Shown one piece after another: positions 25,680 to 37,698 of a DNA stretch of 64,000 nucleotides; within the stretch, counting starts at the first letter, position 1, and each line of letters opens with the position of its first letter. Source of the stretch: Benincasa hispida (lineage: Eukaryota; Streptophyta; Magnoliopsida; Cucurbitales; Cucurbitaceae); contig NC_052355.1 in the NCBI RefSeq assembly GCF_009727055.1, forward strand, positions 51,267,324 to 51,331,323, given 5' to 3'. Both the position numbers and the translations under genes were made by a program. The notes beneath the pieces are model-generated. The model did no database searches, was not told where the DNA came from, and saw only the letters and a program-made list of their open reading frames with translations.

Positions 25680-27111
25680 AATTGACTCATCTTCTTACAC
25701 GATTCGACTTAGGTGGTCGGCTACTGAATTCTTTGACCCTTTTTTGTCTTTGATGGTCAAGTTGAACTCTTGCAAAAGTAGGATCCACCTTACAAGTTTG
25801 AGTTTGGATTCTTTTTTTTGTCATAAGGTACCTAAGAGCGGCGTGGTCAATATAAACAATGATTGAAAAATCAAGAATGTAAGATCTAAATTTATCTAAG
25901 GCAAAAATAATGGAAAGAAATTCCTTTTCTGTTGTGGAATAATTGATTTGAGATGAATTGAGAATCCTCAATGCAAAACAGATCACATTGCACTTCTTGT
26001 CTACTCTCTATCTTGATACCGTCCCAACTGCTAGGTTGCTAGCATCAACATGATCTCGAATGGCAGGTCCCATCGGGGTGGTTGGAGGATTGGAGTTGAA
26101 GTCAACTTCTCCTTAAGCTTGTCAAAGGTTCCTTGCATTTATCGTTGAAATCAAATATGACATCTTTGGAAAAGTTTAGACAAAGGGAATGCAATTATGG
26201 AAAAGTCTTTAATGAACCTCCTGTAGAATCCTGCACTACCAAGAAAAGATCGCACTTCCCTAAAGCTTTTAGGATAGGGAAGGTTAGTAATGACATTTAT
26301 TTTTGCTTTATCTACTTCTATGTCTTTAGATGACACTAGATATCCTAAAACAATTCCCTGAGAAGCCATGAAGTGACACTTTCCATAATTGAGAACTAAA
26401 TTGGTTTCTATGCATCTTTTTAAAATCAAACTCAAATGTGTAAACAGTCTTCAAATGAATTATCATACACCATGAAATTATCCAAGAAAACTTCTATGCA
26501 CTTTTCTACATAGTCAGAGAAAATACTCATCATATATCGTTGAAACATACCTGAGGCATTGCATAGCTCAAATGATATTCTCCTAAATGCATGTATATTG
26601 TAAGTGCATGTAAACGTGGTCTTTTCTTGATCTTTCTATACTATTGGTATTTGATATAATCATGAAAATCCATCAAGAAAACAAAAATATGGTTTTCCGG
26701 CAAGCCGTTCAACCATTCGGTCAATGAAAGGAATAGGAAAGTGATCCTTTTTTGTTACCTCATTTAGTTTTCTGAAATCTATACACATTCTTCAACCGTT
26801 TTGTACTCTCATTGGAATCACTTCACCTTTTTCGTTCTTTACAATGGCCATTCAGTTTTCTTTGGTACCACATGTATCGGACTTACCCATTGGCTATCTG
26901 GAACTTGATATATTATTCAGGCTTTAAGGAGTTTGATGATTTCTTTATGAACTATTTCCTTCATCGTTGGATTAAATCTTCTTTGAGGTTGGACGATGGC
27001 CTTGGCTCCGTCTTCTAGAAAAATTCTGTGCATATAGAGGGAAGGACTTATTCCTTTGATATCATCTAGAGTCCACCCAATTCCTTTTCTGTAGATCTTC
27101 AATGTTTCCAC
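25680..27111 (-). pseudogene. RT and RNase H remnant of gypsy element 3
   Basis: The RT N-terminus (IGWTLDDIKGISPSLYMHRI, near 27020-27080) is followed by the palm region. The catalytic loop reads FLDNF on the minus strand (26474-26488): the second catalytic Asp is Asn, so the enzyme would be inactive even without the frame breaks. The thumb (EVRSFLGSAGFYRRFIKDFS) is in the open frame 26151-26435. RNase H follows with STTEKEFLSIIFALDKFRSY and [13 protein letters not shown] in 25687-25986. A frameshift near 25790 moves the final SVADHLSR into another phase. Confidence 0.82.
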
Positions 27112-27253
27112 TAATGTGTATTCTTGAGAAGACGTGAGTTCTTTAGAAATGATAATTGGAAAGGCTTTTTCATCTCCAAAGAAGACATACTTGAGGTGCG
27201 AAGGGAGAGCCTTAAGCTTGATCCCTTGTACCTAAGATTCTATAATATCATTT

Positions 27254-27757
27254 TTAGAAGATAATTGTCAAAATCATTAGAATCAAGCAAAGAGTCAATT
27301 GAAGAGTCATCATCATCACAATAGAGGGGGCAACCAACCAATCAATATTTTCACCAATAGTTAACATATCACATATATCTATGGAGCAAAGAGACAAATA
27401 CTCTTCCGAAAATTTCATGGCATCATATATGTTAAATGACTTTATTTCTCCATCAAATTCTACCGACAAATACCCTTTGCCTACATCGATTCTACTTTTT
27501 GTTGTTTTCATGAAGGGTCTACCTAATAAGATAGTAGAAGTAGAAGTGTAAGGCTCATCCATTTTCAAAATGTAAAAATCAACTGGAAAGATTAATTCAT
27601 CAACTCTTAACAAGACATCTTCTACTATGCCTAGGGGTTGAATGTATGACCTATCGACTAATTGTATGCAAACATTGGTTCTTTGAAGGTTATTCAATTT
27701 AAGGTCTTCATAAACATGAAAATGCATGACATTTATCGAAGCACCTAGGTCTTGCAT
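27254..27757 (-). pseudogene. Protease region of gypsy element 3
   Basis: Aspartic protease of the retrotransposon polyprotein. It opens with QDLGASINVMHFHVY, carrying the intact D-L-G-A catalytic motif, and continues to STSTILLGRPFMKTTKSRID and a hydrophobic tail. The 167-codon frame is open, but the frames before and after it are not. In contrast, elements 1 and 2 have DLRA. Confidence 0.8.
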
Positions 27758-27921
27758 GGCATGAGTAATAATCCTTTCTCCTATTTTTCAAGGTAAAGTA
27801 AACATTCTAGGGTCTTTACATTTCTATGGCATGTCGTTTTTTTAAATAAAGCTGATACGTTTTTATTATTGTAGCTCTCTCATCTTCTTTTTCTTTGCTT
27901 TGTACACAAATCTTTCAAAAT

Positions 27922-29438
27922 TTATGCATATCTAGGAGTTTTTTGTATGGCATTAAGTAAAAGGATATTGATCTGTACCTTTTTAAACATTTCAATAAGT
28001 TCTAAGTCGGTGTCCTCTCCTTTAGGCCTTGATAGTCTACTGGGGAAGGGTGCCTTAAGTACATACAATTTTATCTTAGAGGAAGAATAGTTACGTACCT
28101 TTGGAAAAATGAGAGCTTCCTCAGATTCACTTGCCTTGTTTTCATGCTCATTTACCTTTTCTGGCAACTTGGGGGATGATTGAACTGGGCTAGCTTCTTG
28201 AGAGGAAGAAGGAATTTTCTTTCCACTTCTAAGAGTAATTGCACTGACATTTGCATGCTCCGGTTGAGCGAGGAATTTTCCGGATGATTTACTCTTAAGT
28301 TTGCTTACCACAATTGCAAGCTGAGTGATTTAAATGCCCAAGTTTGATAAGTCTTGTCTAGTTTATTGTTGAAAGGATTTGGTGTCTTGTTGAAGTTGGA
28401 TGTTGTCTTTTTGCAATTGATGGAGTTTCTGTTGAAATTTTAAGGAGTGGTCAACAAGGGACTTCACAACGTCTTCTAGAGAGATGCCTGAGGAGGTTGA
28501 AGATGATGATTGGTCCTAGTTCTCATTTAGCCCTTGAGATCCCCATTTGAAATTGGGTCTCCATCCTTGGTTATAAGTTTTCCCGTGAGAGTCATATTTC
28601 TTCTAAAATCCTCCAATGGCATTTACTTGGGCTTGTGGGCAAGCCTCAGAAGTATGCCTAGCTAGTCCACACACTTTTCATGTTTTGACTTGAGGAAGCC
28701 CTCCCTGAGTTACCTGATTAAAAAGAGAAACGAGGTTAGATACTTGTGATCTTAGCGCACTTACTTTACTAGATTAAGCAACAGTGTAATCAAGAGTCCT
28801 TGTCCCAAAATTTTGAGAGTTATCCGCCATAGTAGATATGAGTTGACTTGCTTTAGTGGGCGTCTTATATGGAAGAGCCCCTTCGACAATAGCATAAATA
28901 TTGCTCCTTTCCGATGGAAGCAACTCTGAATAAAAATATTAGATTAGATATTGTTAAGATATTTGGTGATGTGGAAATGAAGCATACAATTGTTTGTATC
29001 TTTTCCAATATTCATAAAGAGATTCTTTTACACTTTGCTTAATCCCGTATATTTCTTTTCTTATATTATGAGCTTTAGATGCCAGAATTTTTTTTCTAAA
29101 AATTTATTTTTTAAACCATTCCAAGTAGTAATGGAACCTGCCGATAGGTTATATAGCCAATCTTTGGCCACATCCTTCAAGGAGAAGGGAAAGACTCTAA
29201 GATTGTATTGCTCTTGTGTTACCCAGTGTGGGCACATTCCATCACTTACTAGATGGAACTCCTTCATGTGTTTATGTGGGTCTTCGCCGGTTTGCCCTTT
29301 GAATGTGGGCAATAGATGCATAAGTCCCAGTTTGAGTTCAAACATGAGGATCATCTTCGGATATACAATGCACAATGGTTGTTGATTATAGTCTGGCTCT
29401 ATAAGTTCTCGCAAGGTTTGTTCCCTTGCTTCTCCCAT
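27922..29438 (-). pseudogene. Broken gag of gypsy element 3
   Basis: The N-terminal part (29438-29061) has a gag core: GEDPHKHMKEFHLVSDGM, then FPFSLKDVAKDWLYNLSAGS. A zinc-knuckle-like VCGLARHTSEACPQ is readable near 28645-28690 in another frame. The C-terminal open frame (28311-27922) has VSAITLRSGKKIP, a motif typical of the gag-protease linker in Athila/Tat elements. Several stops and frameshifts separate the parts. Confidence 0.75.
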
Positions 29439-29550
29439 GTTTGTTTATGTTGGTTCTTCTTCTTGATACCTTAACTCTTCAAGTTCTTCTTGTTCTCTTC
29501 TTGTTCTTTCCTTTCGTAGTCGCTTCTCCTCACGGTCAATGTCTACAATC

Positions 29551-30915
29551 AAATCACAAAATAAAACCAATTGTAACAAAAAAAAACTTTGGGTGGGGGG
29601 AGGGGTGGGGTTATTTGTTTTAAAGAAACTAAGAACAATCAAAGTAGAACCAATTGTAACAAAAACTTTATCTTTTTTTAGAAAATAATTGATAGAGAGA
29701 TATTCTCAAGAAATTTTTATTAACTATGTTAATTCTATCATTGATCTTGAACAAATACATAAAAATTCAACATCCCATAATTCGGTAGGGTAAAAACCCT
29801 AAAGACCCGATTAGCTAATTAACATGTACCATACCAATTAGTCCTAATTTAAGTAAAAAAACACTTTAATTCAGCAAATTCATGTTTTTTCTTAGATTGC
29901 TTTAGAAACTAGGGTTCTCGTGATTATGATATTCAGAAACACATTAGAATAAATTTCAAGAACAATTGTTTGAATGCTCCAAATTAAGAAGTTCAAGAAT
30001 TAATTTCAGAAAGAAAGTGCTAACTAAAACAAAAAATCTTAATTTTTGCAACCTATCTTACTATTATGCAATAGTGACAAGCAAGATTTACATACAAGAA
30101 ATTAATAAAATCATAGTGTCAACTATTTTCCATTAATTTCTATTTAAATTCAATACAGGAACATTCAGGAATACAAAAAATTCAAGAAAATACACAAAAG
30201 ATCTCAACCTAGAATAAAGATTTCCCAAGAAGTTTACTTACCTAGCCATAAATTGGAGAAGTCTTGAAGGAATTCATTGAAGAAGTGATGAACTACATGA
30301 ATAATCCACAAAAAGACTTGTGAATTTACAAGAAATCTCTCCAGACAAAAGTAAATTCATGGTTTTCTTTCTAGTTTCGTTCTGAAATTTTCCTCATAAA
30401 AAGAAAAATGAAATCTCTCTTCTCTAAAAATCTGGACAACTGAAACTTTTAATTGATGAGAGTCGTAGTGTTGCGACCCTAGGTTGACACTGGCTCCAAC
30501 GTCGATTACACGTTGGCTCCGTTGCTCGGTTATGCGAAGGCGCACATGCGTTTTATTTTTTTCCATAAACTTCTGGAGTATTGCAATGCTGGGTATAACA
30601 TTACGACGCTGCTCTATTTTTGTAGCTATTGCCTTTCAACATTGAGGTAATGTTAGACTTAGTTTTGTTGGGAGCGTTGCAACGCTTTGAGTATTGCTTG
30701 AGGCGTATAGAGTTGGTTCATTTAAGGGGTAGAATGATAATTTTCCATTGTCTCTTCTTCTTAGTTGATTCTTTGGTCTAATTTAGCTTCATTTAGCTCC
30801 AAACTTCTTATGATGACTTCAAATGTATTGAGATTAGATTTTTCCTACAAAATGGACATTTTAAGTAAACAAATAACATAGAATTGAGAGAATTAATATA
30901 GAGAACATAGCTCTT
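29551..30915 (-). other. Non-coding leader/LTR-like DNA of a gypsy element
   Basis: No gene. A purine-rich patch is at 29587-29610. 30440-30720 has repeated 'gttgcaacgct'/'cattacgacgctg' words, a style shared with 47260-47430, which suggests that both are copies of one LTR family on the minus strand. The LTR ends were not found. Confidence 0.4.
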
Positions 30916-30916
30916 T

Positions 30917-32640
30917 TTAAGACCTATCAAAGGTCGACCACGAATTGATTCTTTTTGGAAGATAAGTGAAACGATCTAGGAAATAAAGCACAAAGAGGTC
31001 TCTCCCCCACCCAGTGGTCTTCCTAGAAATAAGTGTCCCTCTCTCCCATACCACACGATGAACAAGGTTAACAAATGAGGGGAGCTCTTTCAAAATATCC
31101 TTCCATAAGTTCAAAAAGAGTTGGGCTCAGAGAAAAAACACCACAACCATTTTCCTAAGAGGGTTTTGTTACATAATATAAGGTTTCCAATCTTAAGACC
31201 CTCACTCGAGATTGACTTCTCCACAATTTCCCACCTAACTAAATGAGCACTTTTACCTTTCCCTTCATCTACCCCTTCCCAAAGGAAATCACACATTAAT
31301 ATCTCCACATTATTACAAACCTTAGTAGGGGCTCTAAAAAGGGAAACGAGGTAAATAAGTAAGTCAGACAGAACCGATTTTAACAAAGTGAGCCTGCCCG
31401 CTTTGGAAAAGAAACCTCTTTTCGAGGAGGCTAAACTTCTTCTAAATTTGTCCACCAACGGATCCCAGAAAGCAATACTTAGGGTTGCTTTCAAGAGGAA
31501 GACCAAGATAAGAAGAGGGAAGACCTCGAAGATCACACCCCACCATATCCGACTATCTTTTAAGCTTCCCAACCTCACAATTAATCCTCATTAAACTACA
31601 TTTAATCCTATTAAAATTTAAACTAAAAATCTCCTCGAAGAAAGCCAAGATATGATTCGAACAATAAACGAGGCCTCGCTATCAGAGTAAAAATAGATTG
31701 AGTTATCAACAGATTGAATATTTGAAAGGGGGATCTTAGCCTCACCCACTTGAAAAGGAGTAATAAAATTACCCTCCACACACTTGCCCACAATTCTACT
31801 AAAAATATCCACCACCAATAAGAATAAGAAGTGGAACAAAGGTCTCCTTGTCTGAGTACTCTTGAAGCCACCACTTTGCCTTTAAAGCTCCTATTTATAA
31901 GGAAAAAATAGCTAACATTCCTTAAGAAACACCGCATCCATATCCTCCATTTATAACCAAAGCCCTTCTTATCTACTACCTTGTCCAAGAAGTTTCAATC
32001 CATATGGATATAGGTCTTTTCAAAGTCAATCTTAAAAATTACTCTTTTAATCCTTCTAGCCCTATAATCCTCAATTGCTTCATTAACAATAAGGGCTTAA
32101 TTCAAAATTTGTCTCCTAGCAAGAAAAGCATCCTGAGTTCTGAAATAGTCACTGGAAGCACCCTCTTTAACCAATTAGCCAACACTTTAGCAAAGATTTT
32201 ATACACACTAGTAATTGAACTAATGGGTCTAAAATCCTTGACCTTGGTGACATTATCCCTTTTAGGAACCATTAAACGAACGTCTCAGAAATTGAACTAT
32301 TCAAGATACTCTTTTCAAAGAATTCCTAGAAAACTTTGGTAAGGTCTTCCTTAAGAAAATTTTAGTTATCCTGATAGAACGCCATGGAGAAACCATTAGA
32401 GCCTGGAAATTTGGATCTATCACTCTCCAAGACTACACATCCAATCTCTTCCTAAGAGAAAAGCTTTGTCAAACCCTTCCTCTTCCTTTCAGAAATAAAT
32501 TCAGTCAATCTCGTCAATAAAAGGTTTAGGAGACACCTTGGGCCTAAAAGTTGTAAAGAAAGACAACACCTCCTCTTCAATCTCCTTATCATCTCTAATG
32601 ACCTCACCAGAATCATTGACTAGAGAACTAATAGTATTGC
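30917..32640 (-). pseudogene. LINE (L1-type) reverse transcriptase fragment
   Basis: On the minus strand: EEEVLSFFTTFRPKVSPKPF (near 32530-32590), then an RT segment with WRIWMRCFLRNVSYFFLIN (31990-31850) and VLRQGDLCST, then RRSLASSKRGFFSKAGRLTL (near 31380-31440), and finally VNLVHRVVWERGTLISRKTT (31070-31010), the linker after RT in plant LINEs. Frameshifts break it in at least four places. It lacks ORF1, endonuclease and poly-A tail, so it is truncated on both sides. It is joined at 32640 to a family A LTR. Confidence 0.82.
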
Positions 32641-33361
32641 TCCCTTAAGGGCTGATTCTGAAGCTCGAATAATAAGGGTCCTCTCCCTTTCACTAGTCAG
32701 AGAGGGATCAAGTTATAGAGGGATTATGACTAATTATATATTGGAGGGATCAATGGTACTTAAGAAATTAGATGTAACTACAGGAGTAAAACGGTAATTT
32801 TGACCCAGTGTACATATGAACAATTTGTGAAAGATCAACGTACTGTTGATTAGTTATATCCAATGGGCACAGAAATATATCTATGATGCAAAGAATGCAA
32901 CTGTCAATCTTTAATGAAGTGATCGATAGTTAATGAATGTTGATTAATTTGATTAAGAAGTTCAATAAATTAATCTTGAATCATTGGAGCTTTAATCTGT
33001 AGGTTCATAAGGTCTCATTGTTGGCTTAATAAGGATTAATGAGAATCAAATTAATTTGGGTTTAATTTGAATTGTTTAAATTGATTAAAGAGAATTAATT
33101 ATATGAGATACAATTAGTATAATGTATGTTGATACATTATTATAAAGTATAATGTATGTGATACATTATAATATAAAGTATTAATGAGAGAAATAAATAT
33201 TTGAATATGATCCAAATATTACCTATATGAATATGATTCATATAAAAAATTTAGGTTAAAATTAATGTGAATATAATTCATATTAATACTATGGTTATTA
33301 TGAGAGAATAATAAACTATATATGATATAATATAAACTATAGGTTATATGTTATATGTGAT
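32641..33361 (+). repeat. Family A LTR, copy 4 (fragment)
   Basis: It begins within the LTR at 'tcccttaagggctgattctg' and follows the same order as copies 2 and 3 to the AT-rich part ('tatgttatatgtgatac'). Neither terminus is present. A small 'gtataatgtatgtgatacattat' duplication lies at 33117-33175. Confidence 0.7.
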
Positions 33362-33836
33362 ACTCCCATATGCTTTTCTTAATAATGCCAGAAGGAGGAG
33401 AGAGATGATACACGTTGTTAACCCGATTTTATGAGCATGTGCGAGTGATGTGAGGTTTTAAAATTTGTTTATCACCTAGACATCGTAGATTAAAATTCAA
33501 ATATAAATTTTATACTTGGATAAATCGTCTAGACTTAGGTTTTTTTATTAGCCGAAATATACATAAGTAAATGTTACCCAAAATAAATAGAATACTTCAG
33601 TGGGTGATTAATAACATACGATATGTTGTTCTTAGCTCTCACGTCCCTAAGAGTTCCGTGAGATCCATGCTCGACTTCGTGTCGATTATACCTCGACTGC
33701 TCCATTCGGAGAGTATTTGCATGAATCAATAGCAAGGTGAATAGGAGAAGCAGTTCATAGTAAGTAGATGAAGGATATGTGTCAACGTGTCCTACATTCT
33801 CTTCCATTAGTTTAGACAGTGAGATTCCTATGTTAC
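33362..33836 (+). repeat. Copia LTR fragment (family C), left part
   Basis: Matches 60520-61155 in the copia relic near the window's right end: 'tttatcacctagacatcgtag', 'cattcggagagtatttgcatg' and 'gatgaaggatatgtgtcaa'. It is cut at 33836 by the chromovirus LTR and the copia sequence resumes near 37699. Confidence 0.75.
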
Positions 33837-34200
33837 TGTAATGACCCGACCTTTTGAGTACCCTGAAAAGGGTCGTTACTCATAATTATACACTTACATT
33901 CAAAATATTTTTACCATTGAAGAAAATAAATTTCATTAAAATAATAAAGACAGTTTTTCAAAATAAATAACAAATAAGTAAAACCTTTGTTTGGGGCCCC
34001 TAAAATAATGAAGAAAAAAATTAACTTAAACAAATAAAATTTTGACCAACATTGAGTTTCAAATCAAAACTTTTAAATAGCTTGAAAACGTAAACTGAGC
34101 GGAAGCGATTTACATTTCCCATACGGCATGATCACAGGTCCCTCTCGTCACCTGCTGGCCCGTTCCTATAATTACTTGAAAAACATAAATTAAGAAAGGT

Positions 34201-34217
34201 TGAGTATAAAATACTCA
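34201..34217. promoter_or_regulatory. Conserved palindrome TGAGTATAAAATACTCA
   Basis: A perfect 7-bp inverted repeat around AAA, followed by 'gtaagtgatccca'. The same block occurs at 43566-43582 in a different chromovirus LTR family. It contains TATAAAA and might be a promoter or processing signal. Confidence 0.5.
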
Positions 34218-34360
34218 GTAAGTGATCCCATTACCAGGATCAGGCTATTCATCCACGAGCAAAAAAAAAAAAACAAAAATAGCCCGTGGCTCATACAGCT
34301 ACATTGGTTTTTGATGATGAAAGGAAAACCAAAAGACTTACTATCTTGCCTTGATATATA

Positions 34361-34690
34361 TGTCTAGTGGCCCGTAGGCACACCGTCAAACATGATAATA
34401 ACATGAATGTGAACCCATCGACTCACGTATGTCTAACAGCCCGTAGGCACACTGTCAAACATGATAATAACATGAACGTAAACTTGTCGGTTCACGCATG
34501 TCTAGTGGTCCATAGGCTTGCCGTCAAAACATGAAACATGAAAATAAAAGTAACATGAACGTAAACCTGTCGGCTCACGCATGTCTAGCTGCCCGTAGGC
34601 ACATCGTCAAACATGATAATGACGCGAACGTAAATCTGTCGGTTCACACATGTCTAGCGGCCAGTAGGCACACCGTTAAACATGAAACTA
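34361..34690. repeat. 69-bp tandem repeat inside the chromovirus LTR
   Basis: Units start TGTCTAG at 34361, 34430, 34499, 34582 and 34651 (last partial). Units 1, 2 and 4 are 69 bp; unit 3 is 83 bp. Each carries 'gtaggca...cgtcaaacatgataa' and 'gaacgtaaa'. The open frame across it is an artefact of the repeat. Confidence 0.9.
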
Positions 34691-36157
34691 GACCCGTAGG
34701 TCTTCTGAAATAAAACATGTGTCAAAGTGAGACAATAACCCGCTCTACTGGTCTATTCATGCATCACATACATAATATCAGTACCGATTATAAATTCGAA
34801 CATGCTTATAATACTTATAACTGTCATGAAACTAGTAAAACATAATGACAAAATCATGCTTCAAGAGTCCATCAATTAACTTTATAATTCTAGACTAGGT
34901 CGCCTGGCACAAAGGCATCGATAATAGTACCACTTACCTCAACTTGTAAAAAACGCAAAATAAAATCTCCTTAGAACTTCTTTAGCACCCTTGAATCAAC
35001 CTAAAGTTGTGGCTTGGTCCAAGACAAATTCCAAAACTTGATTCAATTATCCAATCTGATCAAGAATTAAATCCAAAATCAATAACTTAATTTTCCACTA
35101 CTACTCTCAATCCAAAAGAATAACCATCCAACAACTTACAAAACTTACTGATCTTCACTAATTTTTTGCAAAACAAAATGGTCTCTAGCTTGATGGTCAA
35201 TGCCTCAAAACTTCCAAATCTTAAATCTAAGTTTCACACCAAAGAGAGGTTACTAATTTAATCTAAAATCAAATGGGTGAATTTCACCTCCCAAATTATA
35301 AGGAAAATAAGTCTAGCCCAAGGTTTTTCTCAAGATTCTGGCAAAGATCGGGCAAGTGGCGGCTGATGGCACGTCAACTTGTGGCTACCATAGATAGGCA
35401 GCGGGTGTTGCTGTCGAACGACATAAATTGTTTAGGCTAGCGGCTGGCAGCGAGGGTCTTGCATGAGGAGGGTTTGCAAGAGTGGGAGAGAAGGGGAATT
35501 TCTAGTTTTATATATTTTATTTAGCAACAATTACGAACAAACCATAATTTCAAACAACGATCAACCGTTCAAAATGAAACTTCATATGTCTCAAACAGAC
35601 TAACCAAATTTGAGCACGATCCAACGATTCAAACTCTGCGGTTGCTAAAAAACCGAATTGCTTTCTCTCCATTTTTTTTTGCCTCTTTTCACTTTGCTTT
35701 AATTTCGAAAAAATCTCAACTCTTTTATTTTTTTTTTCAAATTTTTAAAAGATAAATAAAATATTTTATCACAATATCTCCAAAATCTCCAAAGATTCTA
35801 TTAAATTTATAAATCAATTAACTTTTCAAATTATCTTAATTTAGGCTTCAAAAACCAAAATTAAAGGGCATTGATACAAATTAAATCCTTCCAAATATCT
35901 AAATCAATTAAACCACATGAAATTATTTATCTCTTTAAATTTTTTTTAAGCTGGCCCTAAAATCCAAAATCAAAAGAAAATAAAATTCAATATTTTCAAA
36001 ATAATCAATTCGAATATCTAATCAATTAAATTCAATTTAATCAATAAAAGTTTTTCAATTATTTCAATTTAACCCCAAATTTCCAAATGAAAGGGAAATT
36101 TAAACTCAATAATTTTAGATAATTAACTTAAATTTTTCTGAAATTCGGGATGTTACA

Positions 36158-37680
36158 TTCTTCCCTCCTTAAGAAACTTTTTCCCTTGAAAGTTCAAGTC
36201 CTTAAAAGCTCGTGATACTTAGTTCTTGTCTCATCCTCATGTTTCTAAATTGCTTCTTTAGACCGATAATCCTGCCAAAGAAATTTTAATTAGCATTAAC
36301 TCCACATTTCAGAAAGTCTTCACCTTCTACCATGAATTGTATAACTTATCTGAAATAATATCATGTTACTTTCTAATCTTAAAACAAACACATATCACCA
36401 TTTAGACCCTCCTATGCACGAGTCTGAAAATCTCACTTAAATGAAGCTCTTGAAGTCCTCATATACTGTAGAGAATTTGTCATTCTAAAGTACATCACCA
36501 TAACCTCATAATAGCTATAACCATTACCTGATGCCAGTTTCTAAGATAAAGACCTTCATGATTGCATACATCTATATTGAGAATGTTTACACTCCATAGA
36601 ATGGGTCATCTCACTACCCATGCAACAGAAAACATATCTCTCATGGCATCTCGAATCCAGGATTTAGAATTCGGATTCGGCACCTAATTGCCCTGAAAAT
36701 CCCCTACAACCGAGATACACTATCATATTCAATCCGTAATAGTTGATACAAAGTCGCGTGAATCATCTTTCTTTCCTAATAAACAAAGCCGGTGTGCTCC
36801 ATGGCAAAACATTAAGACACATATGAAACACTTTGCTAAATAGTTCTTGTATCAGTGACTTAGGCTATTCCAACTCTACTAGAGTTCTTCTATGAGGAGC
36901 CTTAAGGATAGGAGTTGCCCTCAACTCAAGTTCATCTCTAGTGCTAGGGGTCATTCTGGAAGATCAAATTTACTCAACCTTAATACTCATATAGCTTGTT
37001 TTTTTACTTAGAGCTAGATTACTTGCACCTTTAAATCAAATCGATGGCTTCATTAATTCCTTGTTCTAGATATTCATGTCCACAATCAAAACCCTTAAAC
37101 CTTGCTAATACCTTTTAACGTCTTTCCCCTCTTTAACGAGGCCTTACCCCTTCCATTTCCATGGTTTCTAGCAACTATTGCTACTAAACATCCTTTCATA
37201 AAACGTTATTTCCTCCAACTCCACTATAATTTGAAGAAGATTGCTAAACACTCTTCCAACGCGTGATAGTCTAGCTTAATCAAATTCTCATGCAAAAACT
37301 GTGTTCCATGACCAATAGCTTAGGCAGGATATCCATTCAACCAATAAATACTAAGATCCATAGTTTCAAATAGTAACGAGATTGTTCATACCAACTCTAA
37401 AGGTTCGTAAACACATATTTCCTATCTTGTAAGCCAAACCAAACTTTTGTTCTTAATCTCAAAACAATAATTCCCGTTACGTTCTCAAAACAACAAAATA
37501 TTTCTCAAATCCTTTCATCTTCCTTTATCTTTTCCAAGACCAATAAATCCAAGAGGCTCTTTTTCACTTTCCTAGTGAAATATATCTGTACCAAAACGTG
37601 TGACTATTCAAATCCCTTTTCATAGTTTACAATCCAACAACCTAAGTAAGCTATATTTTTCTTTAACATTGCATACTGAC
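36158..37680 (-). pseudogene. Deleted chromovirus pol (Tekay-like)
   Basis: On the minus strand an RT N-terminus is readable: ATPILKAPHRRTLVELE (near 36880-36930), then FSKVFHMCLNVLPWSTPALF and RLCINYYGLN (to about 36745). Next to the LTR is the C-terminal tail FLWQDYRSKEAI and HEDETRTKYHELL (36205-36280), the Tekay integrase/chromodomain end. Most of RT, RNase H and integrase is missing between them, and many stops are present. 36970-37680 is too decayed to assign. Confidence 0.65.
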
Positions 37681-37698
37681 TGAACGTAAACCTGTCGG
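37681..37698. repeat. 18-bp LTR scar
   Basis: TGAACGTAAACCTGTCGG is identical to 34556-34573 in the LTR's tandem repeat. It sits exactly at the junction with the copia leader and may be all that remains of the missing 5' LTR. Confidence 0.55.

Larger units (their letters stand above)
25608..29550 (-). mobile_element. Athila/Tat-type gypsy element 3, integrase deleted
   Basis: Reading on the minus strand: gag (29438 down to 27922), protease (27757-27254), reverse transcriptase (about 27111-26151), RNase H (about 25986-25680) and the start of the integrase linker (HLFKVSTFLPWYA near 25610-25650). Integrase and the 3' LTR are missing. It is a different lineage from elements 1 and 2: its protease has DLGAS and its gag starts MGEAREQTLRELIEP. 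Frames are broken many times. The 5' leader and LTR probably occupy part of 29550-30915 but cannot be bounded. Confidence 0.82.
33837..36157 (-). repeat. Chromovirus (Tekay-like) LTR
   Basis: On the plus strand it starts TGTAATGACCCGACC and ends CGGGATGTTACA. Read on the minus strand it begins TGTAACATCCCGAATTTC right after 'cttaaggagggaaga', the sequence that precedes the 3' LTR in Tekay-type chromoviruses. Length 2321 bp. It holds a 69-bp tandem repeat, and a palindrome shared with the LTR at 43190-45399. It interrupts a copia LTR at 33836. Confidence 0.85.

Noticed and set aside
29587..29610. G-rich tract as primer site or PPT
   Set aside because: No adjoining LTR terminus found on either strand.
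34531..34713. Plus-strand frame with CLAARRHIVKH repeats
   Set aside because: Translation of the 69-bp LTR repeat.
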